A stretch of 64,000 nucleotides of DNA from Varanus komodoensis. Taxonomy: Eukaryota > Chordata > Lepidosauria > Squamata > Varanidae. A program made the translations under genes and the position numbers. Each line of letters begins with the position of its first letter. The first letter of the stretch is position 1. This document shows positions 24,549 through 35,745 of the stretch, in pieces. Location of the stretch: contig NW_025335568.1 in assembly GCF_004798865.1 (NCBI RefSeq), positions 9,111,180 through 9,175,179 of the forward strand, read 5' to 3'. The notes under the pieces were generated by a model, which made no database searches, was not told where the DNA came from, and was given only the letters and a program-made list of their open reading frames with translations.

Positions 24549-24656
24549 AACAACACTGTTTGGAAGCCGGACTCATGCCAGGAGTGTGGTTGCCATGGTG
24601 ACATTGTAATATGCAAGGATGTCATTTGCAGAAACCCTCGTTGTGACTTTTGGCAG
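24549..24656 (+). CDS. FRAS1: FRAS1 exon A: VWC domain 1, first part
   Basis: A 108-base exon encodes 36 residues, NNTVWKPDSC then ECGCHGD, IVICKDVICR and NPRCDFWQ. The acceptor is ttgcag and the donor is gtaagg, phase 0 at both ends. WKPDSCQxCxCHGDIVICK is the start of VWC domain 1 in vertebrate FRAS1. NNT is a possible N-glycosylation sequon. The expected residues before it (signal peptide and the first VWC1 cysteine) are not attached, so at least one coding exon lies upstream and was not found. An earlier AG at 24528-24529 would add LMACLQ in an open frame. I prefer the later site because it begins nearest the conserved stretch, but the 5' edge is less certain than the rest. Confidence 0.9.
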
Positions 24657-24764
24657 GTAAGGTGCAAGACTGACGTCCAACTGGTAATTGAATCATTGTG
24701 CTAAGCGGGGGAGGCGTTGGGATGGAATGGCTCTTGCTGACATTGCCAGAGAACAGGCCGCAGC

Positions 24765-24905
24765 TCCGTGACACAACGCATGCCTTGCATGCAGAAGGTC
24801 CACGGCCGAAGCACCGGCATCTTCAGGCAGGACTGGGGAAGATCCCTGGGAGAAGCTCCGGGAGTTGCTGGCAGCCAGAGCCCAGGAGGGATGACTGGCT
24901 CCAGG
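24765..24905 (+). mobile_element. Second tRNA-derived SINE family, sense copy
   Basis: The head-like ccttgcatgcagaaggtcca is followed by ggaagatccctgggagaagc. It is the sense counterpart of the copy at 13078-13268, starting only about 110 bases after the donor of exon A. Confidence 0.55.
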
Positions 24906-25084
24906 GCCAGTTCGGCGGCACATCCCCTACAGCCTTCACTCCTGCCTTTAAAGGCCTGTCCGTGGTGCTGAAGGTGGGCTGGCGAGGGGGTCCGCACCAT
25001 GGGTGGCTCCTTAAGGGGTTGACTTGACGTGGATACACTGCCCCCTGATACTGGAGCCACTAGCTTCCCCTGGACCGGCCGTCT

Positions 25085-25180
25085 CCCAAGCCGGTGCCCT
25101 CCAGATGTCTTGGACTTCAAATCCCATGAACACTCACCAGCATTCTGGCTGGAGGGAACTAGGCTGAGGAAGGTTGGTGT
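25085..25180. mobile_element. Palindromic MITE family A copy
   Basis: Ccggtgccctccagatgtct and cttggacttcaaatcccat open the copy, and the inverted half ends in ggctgaggaaggttgg. Confidence 0.6.
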
Positions 25181-25884
25181 GGATTGGGTGTGCAGCATGT
25201 GGGCCGTGAGCTACTCGTGGGCCCCAGGACGGCCCCTGTCTCACCACTAAATCCTGGAGTGACAAATAATATCAATGAAGTGAGGTGTCGTTGCATAAAA
25301 TTATGGCTTTAGCTCTGTGGAGCACTCTGTGCTGCGGATTGAGGAGCATGGCTAAATAGCTGGGCGCAAGGCGGAGAAGGGATCTGGACCCCAACATAAT
25401 GAGCAGCTCCTTTGAACTCAGCATGTTCAACGCCTTTTTCTGCCTTGTCCTTCAGAGTTGGGCGCACTGCAGGGGGAAGCGTTGGTCTGCAGCTGCCTTG
25501 CCTCCGTTTTCATTTCCTAAGAATATATTTGAGCTGCATCATTGGGAAGCAAAGATGGCAGCAGATGGAGGGTCCCCCCTGCTTACAAGTGATCCCCAAA
25601 ATGTTTTCTTTAAAAAATAAAGGGAGGGAGGGGGAGCACTTTCCTGGGCATCAGGGAAGGTGTCCAGGAGCAGGTAGGTGCTGGAAAATGGCCCTGCTCC
25701 CGTTTCTTGGTGAGAAGACACTGTGTTGTTGAGGACAGTGGGCCTCAGAGGTGCTGAGCACCTCTGTGGAACGGTGAGGTCCTCACAGATGCAGCTTCAC
25801 TTAGATATGGACAATTATCGTCCAGTCTTCCTTTTTCAAGACAGTTCTACACAGGGAGGTGGCTCATCAGTTCTAGGCAGTCAC

Positions 25885-26244
25885 TATTTTAGGAAATTAG
25901 GAGGGTAGGTACTTGGAGGAGGGCTTTCTCTGAGGTGGCGCCCAATCTATGGAATGTGCTCCCCAGAGAGGTCCGCCTGGCGCCGTCGTTATTTGTTTTT
26001 CGGCGCCAGGCGAAGGCCTTTTTATTTAAACGTCATTTTAATTGTTAACAATATTTACTTATTTACCTGGCCAGGGCGACTTCTTTTCTTTTATAACTTT
26101 TCTTTTATAACTTCTTTTATATCGTTTATATTTTTTATTTATTTTATATTATTAATTTTAATTTTATATTGTTATTTTTGTATTGTATTTTATTGTGTTG
26201 TAAGCCTCCCCGAGGCTTCGGCAAGGGGCGGCATAGAAATGTTC

Positions 26245-26276
<32 letters not shown>

Positions 26277-26277
26277 T
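25885..26277 (+). mobile_element. L2-clade LINE 3' end with AAT tail
   Basis: It encodes WNVLPREVRLAPSLFVFRRQ-like sequence in shifted frames, then a 3' UTR with ccgaggcttcggcaaggggc, ending in gcatagaaatgttct and an AAT microsatellite (26245-26277). It is very similar to 54040-54456, so the two are probably young copies of one subfamily. Confidence 0.8.
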
Positions 26278-26334
26278 TTGGATTCTGGGTTTCTGTAGGT
26301 CTGAGGGCAAGAAACAGTCTTGGTGACTCTAGTG

Positions 26335-27345
26335 TGGGGATGAGCGAGTTGTGGCTCTTCAGATATTGCTGGATCACATGAAACCTCACCAGTTGGCTAA
26401 GACTGATTATCTGGTCTGGGGTTGGGAGACACAGTGTTTTGGTGGCTCCAGCCCTATCTGGATTGTTGCTCACAGAAATTTGGCTTGGGCAAATTATCTG
26501 GGATACATCAAGATTCGGTATTGGTATCTCATGCTTTCAGTGGCTGTATGAAGCCACTGTGTGGGCTCATCCAGAGATTTTGGTCTGTCAGAATGCTTGT
26601 GACACGCAGCCCAACTCTCTTTTCTGCCTATAAATCCCAGAAAGGCTACGAATGTCTTCAAGGTTAAGCTGAAACTCAGTCCAGCTAAAACAGAGATTTC
26701 GTGGGTGGGGAAACCAGCTCTTCTGGGTGGCAGCATCAAGCCAGATGGGGGTTGCTTGGCCCTTGAAAGATCAGGTGCACAATTTGGGGGGATTTTCTTG
26801 GAGTGGGTGCTAAGAGTGCAACCTGATGATGGTGTTGGCAAGGAACCTGTCTTCCCACTTAGGAAGAGTATTCCAGCCGCAGCCTTGTTTGGAACTGTTG
26901 CACCCAGGTGCCTCAAAACTGGATCCCTATTAGCACTGCATCTTGGACTGCCTGTGAGGCTGTCTCAGATACTGCAAGTGGTTCAAAGTGGTGAGGTTCA
27001 TCTGAGCACATGTTCCCTCCCCCTTTGTACCAGTTGCACTACTTATCAATTCATTTACATTTGAAGTGCTGATTATGAACTTTAAAGCGTTACACCATCT
27101 GGAACCAGATTACCTAATACTAATATAATTCAGCCTATACTTGTAGGCTATTTTGAGGCACTTAGCCCTCCTCCCCCACAATTGGAAGAGCTAGATTGGT
27201 GAGAGCAGGAGGCAGTGCTTTCCCAGGGGTGACCCCTTATAGAATTCCCTTCCCCTTGATTTTTCCCTTACTCTTTAGGCATAGGCTTTAGGAGAGCTTT
27301 AAAAGGGAATTGTTCAAATTGGAATTTCCGGAGTAAGTAGATAGC
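26335..27345 (+). mobile_element. L2-clade LINE, internal reverse transcriptase fragment
   Basis: Pieces such as LKLSPAKTEISWVG (about 26670-26710) and the preceding stretch match the order of L2 reverse transcriptase. The downstream part is degraded, with many stops and frame changes. Confidence 0.6.
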
Positions 27346-27578
27346 ATGTGTGTTCCACTCAAGAACCTCAGGGTTGGCTTAATTTCCTTAAGCTCTTTTA
27401 TTATGCGAACATAAGCTTGTGACCTCCACAACAAACTCGCCTTTTATAAGCCATTTTTGTGCAGGTATGTCTCTGAATGAATACACAGATACGGAGGTCA
27501 TGGGACAGAATACTGTGAATGGACTTCTCTAGGCCGATGGATTTATGATAGCTGCTGACCAACCCTTTTCATCTTTAG

Positions 27579-27671
27579 GGGGAACGGCTCCAAATTGCTC
27601 CCAACGCATGCTGCCCTACATGCATTTCACGAACAGAGGGATTCTGTGAGCACGAAGGACAAATCCACGAG
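27579..27671 (+). CDS. FRAS1: FRAS1 exon B: end of VWC1, start of VWC2
   Basis: A 93-base exon encodes 31 residues beginning GERLQIAPNACCPTC, which closes VWC1 with the typical CCPxC, and ending GFCEHEGQIHE, which opens VWC2. The acceptor is ctttag after a pyrimidine tract and the donor is gtgagc. Phase 0 at both ends makes it an exon whose skipping would keep frame while removing the CCPxC end of VWC1. It follows exon A by 2.9 kb and joins it in frame (DFWQ-GERL). The match to remembered mammalian FRAS1 (GEVLQIAANQCCPEC) is clear. Confidence 0.93.
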
Positions 27672-28918
27672 GTGAGCATTTCTTATGTAATTCTTCAACT
27701 TGTGGTGTTTCCTCCTTGGAATTAGTATGTCAGATCCATGAAGAGAACCTGCTTTGCTTCTGCAAGGAGATGTCCAGAGAACTTCATGCAGGAAAGACAA
27801 TCTAAAAGCAGGATGTAGTTTGCAACCTGGCACTTTCCTAGTGTGTTCAACAACAATGCATCCCAGCCATCAGCGAGCATGCAGTGTGGGAGAATGGGAG
27901 ATGTAGTCCACCATATCTGGGGGACCCCTGCTTACAGAAGGTTATTTTAGCTGTTTGACTGCTGTGCAGCTCTTGGGAACTCTGGTTCCTCAATGGCTGG
28001 TATTCTCCGTAGCCAGAAAATGTTTCACTTATCTGCTCGGCCAACTCTTTGGCTGCCTTAGATTTTTGTCTAATTTTTGCAAAAGGGAACTAGGTCAGAG
28101 AAGTTTTATGCCGCTTCACACATGACCGAAGCACCGTTATTGCTGCAAATTAACTCTTGGGCAGATATCCAGAGGTAGAAAAAAGAGAAAGGAAAACGAA
28201 TGGACATGTTCTTGCTGCCAACTGGGTCAGAGAGGGCGAGCCTGGCATTTCCACTACATGAATGTTTGCGTGTTCTTTTGCAAGAGCCTGTTTGTTTCAC
28301 GGTGACATGAAGGCAGGCGGAAAGAGCCATCGATCTTTTCTTCCTCTTGTTCACTGTAATTTCTCCCATCTGGAAAAAGAGAGGTACTCAGAGTAACCTG
28401 GCAGGCTGGCAGGGGCTGCTCTGGAGGAGCAGGTGTACTTTTTATTAAAGCAGGAAACGGGACCTTTGTTTCCAGAGGGAGCGTCTATTTGGAAGGCCAC
28501 TTGCTGGAGAAAAACGCTGTTCCATCCTGCTTGATCACTAGAGGGGCAGAGGAAGAGAAGCGAAGTAGGGTGTCAGCAGCTGTGTTGGGGCCGCAACCAT
28601 CAAGCTCTGCTTGTTCCCATCAGCCGCCACTTGGCAGTAGCCATTCCTCTTGGGTGCAGCAGGAGCTCACGTTGCATTCATTTCAATGGGCGCATTGAAT
28701 GCATTAATTGCATTTGTCTCTGCTCCAAGTAGGATTTCTGTGGGATTTTACCCCTCAGGAAGCAAAACCATTCCATTCAGTCTACTGATAAAGCTGCAAT
28801 GCCGGGCTTCTGCCCGTGAGCAGCTTCCAGGGCAGTTGGTAATTTTTAGAATTAGGTAACTAAGAACTGGCACCCAAGGGGGTCTCCCACTTTCCACCCT
28901 GGTCCTTATACCTTTTGT

Positions 28919-28965
28919 GCCATCATCATCATCATCATCCTCATCCTCATCATCATCATTGCTTT
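28919..28965. repeat. CAT/CCT microsatellite
   Basis: A run of CAT units interrupted by two CCT units. Confidence 0.9.
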
Positions 28966-29194
28966 GCATTTATAACCTGCCTTTGGTGAAAAGCACAAGG
29001 TGAATCATGTATTTCAGAATGAAAGTCTGGGATTCTCACTGCACAGCTTTTTTAGATGGAGAGTGGGGTAAACATGGTTCAGAGAACCAACCAACCAACT
29101 GACGTTCCCCGTGAGTCTTCCTCTTGTGCAGGGGTAGAACTGTCTAGGCTGCATCAGGTTGTACACTGACAAAATGTATTCATCCCTGGGAGGG

Positions 29195-29425
29195 AATAGA
29201 ACTTGGAAGTGAGCTGAACAGGGAGAATCTTGGTTCTGCTCCGCACTTGTCCATGCAACTCACTGGGTAGCGTTGGGCCAGTCGTGGGTTCTCAGCCTGA
29301 CCTGCCTCACAGGGTTGTTGTGAGGATAAAATGGAAAGGAGGAGCATGTATAAGCCACCAGGGGTTCCTTGTAAGACGAAAAATGGTGGGATGTAAATAT
29401 AATGGAATGAAACAGAATGGAATGA
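29195..29425 (+). mobile_element. CORE-type tRNA SINE
   Basis: The core has gcgttgggccagtcgtgg and cctcacagggttgttgtgag, and the tail has gacgaaaaatggtgggatgt. The tRNA-like head is degraded. Confidence 0.7.
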
Positions 29426-29699
29426 CCATCATCCAGAAGGGGTGTTGTTTATGTTCACGTTCATGCTGAATGTAGAGAACAAAAGGGTTTTTACAGCCTT
29501 CTTAAACGCAACCGCAGGTGGGACCAACTTTTCATTATGTTCAGGAGTGTGCTTGGAAAAATTGCACTATTAAAACATGGCCTGGTTCTCTCTTAGCTTG
29601 ACTTCTATCATGGGGTTAGGGAGAAGGAGAAGCAGAGTAAGTATCAACGGAACCTGCCCAACGGTCTTGGCAACCCTTTGTTTTGTTTTATTGTGGATT

Positions 29700-29830
29700 T
29701 ATGCAGCCTTTTGGACTATAACCCCCATTTTCCCCAGCCCGTATGACTGTTAGCGCCCCATTGACCATCTTGGCTGGGGATGATTGGCGTTTTAAGCCAT
29801 TAGGTTTGCATGGTACCAGGTTGGGGCCAG
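29700..29830. mobile_element. Palindromic MITE family A copy
   Basis: Ttttggactataacccccat on the left, ggctggggatgattggcg in the middle, and an inverted end ggtaccaggttggggcc. Confidence 0.6.
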
Positions 29831-30396
29831 CAAGATAGCCCTTAATGGGGTCTATTAGCAGAAACATTCAAGGAGTATGACGCCCATCAGGTGCTGGTGC
29901 TGGTACGGATGATGTGTTGTTCCCTTTCCAGCCTAAGAATGATGTAATGATAGATCTACCTGTGATCAAATTGACAGATGCTGCAGTTTGGAAAAAGGCA
30001 GAAAGAGAGCAAGAGAGGAGCTGCAGGCCAGCAGCATCTGGAAAACTATTCTAGGGTGGTGCAACTCCTATTTGTAGGAGTCAGGCCGTGTACCTCCACC
30101 TGGGTTCAGCTTGTTTCTTTGTAAATAAACACAAGTTTTACAGAAATGCCTGAGATCTCCAAGGATCTCTTCCTGCAAAGGAAGGTGTTGCTGTCAAAAC
30201 TTTCGTACAGAGAGCACAGAGCAGCATGTTCAGAAGTGGGATTGGCGCAGATGTAAACACTGAAAGATACGATCTGGTTTTCTTGGCATTGCTGCTCATG
30301 CTGGAATCAGGAAGACAGAAAACGGGGCCCTTGCATCTTCCTCTCTTCAATGACCACCCATAAATGGCTGCTACGTGTTTCTCTCCTTTTCCACAG

Positions 30397-30556
30397 GATG
30401 ATACCGAATGGGCCGGCTCTGGATGTGCAACCTGCTCTTGTGCCCATGGGAAGACCACCTGTGCACCCAGGGTGTGCCCCACACTTTCGTGTGGGAGAGG
30501 CGCCGTGGCGTCCCTCGGCCGAGGAGAGTGCTGCCCACGCTGTGTCGGCAGCGGAG
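30397..30556 (+). CDS. FRAS1: FRAS1 exon C: body of VWC2
   Basis: A 160-base exon runs from DDTEWAGSGCATCSCAHG to ECCPRCVGSG plus one base. The acceptor is ccacag and the donor is gtgagc. It enters in phase 0 and leaves in phase 1. It carries the CxxCxC core (CATCSC), the mid-domain PRVCPTLSCG and the closing CCPRC of VWC2, so all expected cysteines are present. The following intron is locally GC-rich, and long open frames continue past the donor on both strands. Those are not gene-like, because the homology stops exactly at the donor. Confidence 0.93.
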
Positions 30557-32293
30557 GTGAGCGAGGGAAGGGCGGCCCAGGAGAGGCACTGTGACTCTTG
30601 CGTTGCTTGTGCATGTGGCGTGGGGTACCTATCAGCCCCAGGCCGAAGCACCTCCAGGCCTCTGCTGAGGTTCCTCCCCCTCCCTGAAGCCCTGCCCTGC
30701 GCCCCACCCATCCAAGAGAGGGAGAGCAGCCAGGTGCCTTGGGAACTGCCCAGAAATGAAGCTTCCCAAGCAAATCCAGCTGCGAGGGGGCTGCTGCGTC
30801 GAGGCACTGGGACACGGTCGGGGGAGCTTCGTAGTCTTTCCCCCGAACTGCCTAGTAGTGTAGGAATGGTGTGTGAGTGGCTGGTGAGGGGGCGGGCAGT
30901 TCCTGCCCAGTTTGGCCTCTGCTGGTGCCCACCTCAGCCGTGTGGGGCCTGAAGTCCTTCTGCAAGGTGAATATGGCCCTCGGCTCCAAAGGACTTCCCA
31001 TCCCTTTGATAGACGCTCCTCTTCTTCCAGACGCAGATTTCTGTGCCTGAGCACTGAAATTAGATATGTTCCAAGTTACACCTGCACCAGTCTGGCTGGT
31101 ATAAACAGTCCATGGGCAGGCAGCTTGTTCATTCGGACCCGTCCGATAGGCCCAGCATTGCAGGCAGCCAAGGGGCATTTCCACGTGGGACTTCCATATG
31201 CTGCTCCTCTCTGCTTGACCACAGGCGCGGATGAGCAGAGCAACCAAGTGCAGGCACCCCCTGCTTCTTCAAGTTCTATCTCAGCGTTTGTCCCGACTGA
31301 AGTCTGAGCCAGAAGAAGCCTTTTTTCAGTTTTGCAGGAGAATCTGTGTCTGTTACCATGCATTTTCTTCAAAAGGTGCTCATCAGTTATACCCAGCTTT
31401 GCATATGCCTTCAGGTGCATTTTTCAAGGGTACACATGCAGTTCAATGAGGTGTGTGTGTATCAATCTCATCACAATCTTGTAACGTGCAGACTTTGACA
31501 GCAGATTGCCACCAAATCCTTGCCTAATTTGGAAGATGCAAACTGGGGAAACCCTAATCAAAACCAAACTGATTTCTCATACATCCCCATCATTTTTCTG
31601 AAAAAGTACATACTGAAATGTTGCAGAGGTATGTAGTGAGGGTCCCCTGTAAAAACCCGAGAGTGCAGCTTCACTTACCCTAGGTAATGTGTGCAGACAA
31701 ACAGGCAGAGAAAAGGTGGGGCTTAGAGCTTGAACCTCCCTTGTGAGGACCGGGACGTAGCTGGCTGACGGCGGCAGTCAGGATGCCAGGACCGGGGTGC
31801 TGGTGGGAAGCTGAGCTCATAGCTTAGTAGGGCTAGAGGCTGGCAGCGGGGCCGATGGCCCAGGGTCTGAGATGAAGCAGCAGGCAGTCTGATACTGTCC
31901 CAGAGGGAAAGCACTGTCCAGAAACACACCAGTGCTCAAAAGCCAGGGAAGCAGTCACGTAAAGATGGTGAAGGCGGAGAAGAGGGCCACAGGGACAGAC
32001 AAGAGTGGGCTGGGGCAAAGCAGGAGCAAACTGGAACAAGCAGGGGTGCATTTTTCAGTTTGGGGGTTGCATTTCATTTTAGAAAAGTTTTCCAAAAGCA
32101 AAAGTGGAGTGGCCAGAAAAATCTCAAAGATACCAGCGTGTTTTAGCTTAAAGTTCTTGGTGCTAGTAGCTAAGCCTTAAGGTGTTCAACCATTTTAGAA
32201 AGGAGGAAAAGGGAAAGGGGACAGAGCCTTCTGGGGAATGCTCTAGAATATTGCATGAAGGCAGGAAAAGCAAATGTCATCAATGCCTTTCAG
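30557..32293 (+). other. FRAS1: Intron C-D
   Basis: Phase 1 intron. Its first 450 bases are GC-rich and open in several frames, but nothing resembles a known protein. A short unknown repeat near 32109-32178 resembles one at 49400-49470. Confidence 0.85.
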
Positions 32294-32427
32294 AGCCTTG
32301 CTTTTTTGATGGCCGCACGTTCTGGGACGGAGAGGAGTGGCGGCCCAGCCAATGTGCCAAATGTGTCTGTCGGAATGGGACTGCGGAGTGCTTTACCATT
32401 CGCTGTCAGCCTGTATTATGTAATGAG
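32294..32427 (+). CDS. FRAS1: FRAS1 exon D: first part of VWC3
   Basis: A 134-base exon opens with two bases completing a split Glu codon, then PCFFDGRTFWDGEEW, CAKCVC, RNGTAECF and QPVLCNE. The acceptor is tttcag and the donor is gtaaga. It enters in phase 1 and leaves in phase 0. It holds the start and CxxCxC core of VWC3 and a possible N-glycosylation sequon (NGT). Remembered mammalian FRAS1 has the closely similar QDGEDWRLSRCAKCLCRNG here. It is one of the strongest matches in the window. Confidence 0.96.
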
Positions 32428-32733
32428 GTAAGATTATGCATGCTGTCAACTTCTTTGCATTTTACGAGCTTTTTAAAAACTGTAATTAGGTGATGTATGT
32501 TCTCATTGGAATATGCAATCCAGGCAAAAAAGTCTATCATTATTGAAAATATAAAATAGAAGAGGATTACAGGCATTTTATTTCCTTTATCTGCGTATTT
32601 GCCACTGCTAACAAGAGTTGAGCTTAAACAACAGGGAGGCGTTTCATGGAACCATTCAGCCCCTGAAAAGGGTCGCTCCGGTTTGCCGTTTGGGGTGGGG
32701 GCAGGGGTCAGAGGCTCCTTTAAGGGCATAGGA

Positions 32734-33054
32734 CAGTGGAGGTGAACCTGTGACACACATGCCACAGGGGGCACATGAGCCAAGCCGCCCCAGCAGGATG
32801 ACAGCGCACATAGGGGCCATGCGCATGTTCGGAAAGGAGTAGTGGTGCCCGGCGATGACGCTGCAAGCCGTGCCACATTAGCCAAGGCTCATCTGAGCTT
32901 TCACATAGCTGGTCAGTGCGCTGCCAAGGAGATATATTTTTTTTCCTTGGACTGGCTGTTTTCGGGTTTTATTGCAGAGTTGGCACTTTGCGGTAAAAAG
33001 TGGGTTTTGGGTAGAAGTTTGGGCACTCAGTCTCTAAAAGGTTTGCCATCACTG
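32734..33054. mobile_element. hAT-like non-autonomous DNA transposon
   Basis: Imperfect terminal inverted repeats: left cagtggaggtgaacct, right (inverted) cagtgatggcaaacct, 13 of 16 matching. CAGTG ends and the ggtttgccatcactg finish are typical of hAT relics in reptiles. A clean 8-bp target duplication is not visible. It ends exactly where the telomere-like array begins. Confidence 0.6.
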
Positions 33055-33445
33055 GGTTAGGGTTAGAAAAATGAGGAGTCCTGGCATGATTTTGAGGGTT
33101 GGAATGTGTTGAGAATGGGCAGAAAAGATGAGCTGTGCAGAGAAAGCTCCTCAAGGAATGTTTTTACAAAATTGGCATTTTCAGTGTAATTTTACCCCTC
33201 TATTAGGGTTAGGGGTGTGCACCCGGATAGGGTTAGGGTTAGGAAAACGAGGTGTCCCAGCATGGTTTTGATGGCTGGAATGTGTTCAGGATGGGCAGAA
33301 ATGATGAGCTGTGCAGCAAATGCTCCTCAAGGAAGGCTTTTTCAAAATCGCCCTGTTTTCAATGGAATTCTCACCCTCTATTAGGGTTAGGGGTGTGCAC
33401 CAGAGTAGGATTAGGGTTAGAAAAACGAGGTGCCCTGGCATGAAA
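33055..33445 (+). repeat. Tandem array of ~177-bp unit with telomere-like TTAGGG blocks
   Basis: Two full units start with ggttagggttag (33055 and 33231), and a partial third starts near 33409. Each unit continues aaaaacgaggtg-like, holds gggcagaaa and gatgagctgtgcag, and includes tctattagggttaggggtg. The units are diverged from each other. Confidence 0.85.
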
Positions 33446-34486
33446 CGAGGTGTCCTGTCATATCCTCCCACCTGCATTTAAAGAGAGGGGTATGCCCAGG
33501 AATATCTCTGTCTCCTTTCTGATGAGAACATCTAAACTTTTTAAGGAGGGGAGGCTTATTCAAGTGTTCCACAGTTGGCTCAGATTTGCAACAAACATGT
33601 GGAGCTGAAAGAAATGAGCCTTGGAAGAAATGTCAGTAGATTCCTAAACATTCCATTTTACTGCTCTTCCTCAGTATCCCGTTATCCCGCAATTGCTTCT
33701 GCCAACATTTAATCAGGCAGTCATTAGCATGCCATAGAAGATGGAGGAAATATATTGGTGACACAAGGAAGGTGTGAATAATGGGATTGACCTTCCCCCT
33801 GTTAATGCAGCAATAAGCGCAGCACAATCCCCCTTCCGCCAATTTTGAGAAGGGGTGATAGATTTCCCAACAAGAGGCTCTAATGGGAAACGCATTAGCC
33901 TTAATGGTGGGAACCTCACCCTGCTTGTTCTTCTTGCTCATTTGTTTCCCTCCAGGGCTTTCTGTTCCTGTTCTAGCAAGGTGCCCATGGGCAGAATAGG
34001 TTTGCTGTCCCTGAAAGCGAAGTTTTCCATTGACTTACATGGGAAAAGGGGTTGGGAGCAGCTTTTGTCATGCACAGGGGACTTCCAAGGAGACCAGTGA
34101 TGGAAGTCCCAGCTCTTTTCTCCCACAGAAACCATGACCCTCTTTTAGGTTCGCCGGATCTCAAGGTTGGACCTGTGGTTTCAGAACTTGAGCAATTTTC
34201 TCAGGGTCTCCAGTGCATGGAGTCAGGGCCCTTGGGTGCTTTTGAAGGGTGCTCAAGACATTCCAGTGTCAAAGAAGAAGGAATTCAAATGAAACCCCCA
34301 GTGGTATTGAAGATATGTCCCCTGTGAATGTTGTGGAAGAACCATTCAGGGCTCGCCCCCTCGGCACCCTGACACTCTTCGCCGAGCTTGGCTCTTCCCT
34401 CCACGGCAAAGCCCTGCTCCTGGGAACCAGCACCTTGATGACGTGGTTGGTTACTGACACCTAGGAAAGGGGCTTCTCCGTTCACA

Positions 34487-34740
34487 GTATCATGGAGCTG
34501 CAAGGGGCTCTGAGTCCAATGCCTGCTCGGTGCAGGAATCCAGTGCAGGAATCTCCATTCCTGGCAGATGGTTGCTCCATCTCAAGCAATGGAGAAACCA
34601 CCACCTCCCTCCGTAGTTGGTTCCATTGCCTGACTGCTCAGTTCACTGGGACCTTTGCCTGATGTTCAGCCAGAATTGGCCTTCCTGTTACTTTAGCTTC
34701 TTCTTTAGCTTCTTCAGCTGTTACTTTACTTCATGTTCTT
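34487..34740 (-). mobile_element. CR1 LINE fragment
   Basis: The plus reading has gagtccaatgcctgctcg, then ccattgcctgactgctc and gatgttcagccagaattggc, the reversed 3' region of CR1-group elements. Confidence 0.6.
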
Positions 34741-34959
34741 CTTGTCCAATTGATTTTGTGTCTCAAACACCAGTATTTTTTTATCTGGACATTCCTGGGA
34801 GGCTCTCATCTCTGGAAGGCTCAGCCCTCCACGGCCAATCTTTTTGGGCGTCTCTAGCGTCTTCAGTTCCCCTCTCCAGGGATCCCTAGATGGTGTTGGA
34901 TCTCAGGGTGAAGGACCCCAAATATTAGCTCCAGCCCCATCTCTGTTGGACTCCACCAC

Positions 34960-35065
34960 AGAACCATGGAAGCATGGAAACGTGGAGCTGGAGAAGAAGG
35001 GCGTTGAGTCCAGTGCAGGGCTCCAAATTAAGCCATCCCTCTCAGATGGCCGTCCAGCTGCCTCG
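34960..35065 (-). mobile_element. CR1 LINE fragment
   Basis: Gaagggcgttgagtccagtg, then aagccatccctctcagatgg and ccgtccagctgcctcg, match the reversed CR1 3' end. Confidence 0.5.
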
Positions 35066-35119
35066 TTCTTTGGTGGAGGTCCTAAAGGGGGATCTTCTGC
35101 CTTCGGCTGACCATGCCTA

Positions 35120-35212
35120 GAATCCACCTCACGGCTGAGAGTTTCAATGGCACTGAGATTCCAGGTGGGAGTTGAGTCCAGCACCTCTGGAACATGCAAG
35201 ATTGAGGAAGGC
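35120..35212. mobile_element. Palindromic MITE family A remnant
   Basis: The right half is clearest: gggagttgagtccagcacct, then aagattgaggaaggctgatg. The left half is degraded. Confidence 0.4.
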
Positions 35213-35745
35213 TGATGTGCAATGTTTTAAATACACCCAGTGAAAAGGTGTAAACCTCCCCCCCCCCCTTTTGCTCTTTAAACTTTAAACCTTTCGCTCT
35301 TCCTAAGTTCTGGAACCAGCTGTGACGGGATCATGGGGGAGGGGAGCCAAAATGCACAGCATTGCAAACTTGTGTCAAGCACCTGTCTCTTCCTTTCGTT
35401 TTATTCTAGCCTAGGTGCAGGAGGTCCAGTCCAGAAGAAGCACTGGATTCTTCTGGAAGCACTGTGACCTCCAGTGCTAGGGCCCCAGTCCGAACTGGGG
35501 GCTGTGCACCTACTCTAAAAAAGATGCAAAAAGAAAAGAAGATGCAGTTGCTGCACAGTTAAAGCAATATCTGTTTTAACCGGGAGCATGTTGCATTCTG
35601 GTTGGAGAGCTGTCATACACGGCCTAGGCGGCCTCTGCTGTTGAGTGGTACAGAAGTAATGTAATAAAATTATAATAACAACTAGCAATTCCATTCTTGG
35701 CATCTGCTCTCTCTTACACATTTTTTTCCTTCCCCTGGTGCTTAG

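Larger units (their letters stand above)
24657..27578 (+). other. FRAS1: Intron A-B
   Basis: Phase 0 intron with donor gtaagg and acceptor ctttag. It holds a tRNA-derived SINE just inside the donor (24765-24905), a palindromic MITE remnant (about 25085-25180) and two L2-clade LINE fragments (25885-26277 and 26335-27345). Confidence 0.85.
27672..30396 (+). other. FRAS1: Intron B-C
   Basis: Phase 0 intron. It contains a MITE half (about 27865-27935), a CAT-rich microsatellite (28919-28965), a CORE-type SINE (29195-29425) and a palindromic MITE remnant (29700-29830). The rest is unrecognised. Confidence 0.85.
32428..35745 (+). other. FRAS1: Intron D-E
   Basis: Phase 0 intron carrying a hAT-like non-autonomous element (32734-33054), a telomere-like tandem array (33055-33445), CR1 fragments (34487-34740 and 34960-35065) and a MITE remnant (35120-35212). 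The stretch 33450-34480 is unrecognised. Confidence 0.85.

Noticed and set aside
30138-30952. Long frames of 166-225 residues overlapping exon C
   Set aside because: They are shadows of the GC-rich exon and its flank. The supported frame is exon C with its splice sites.
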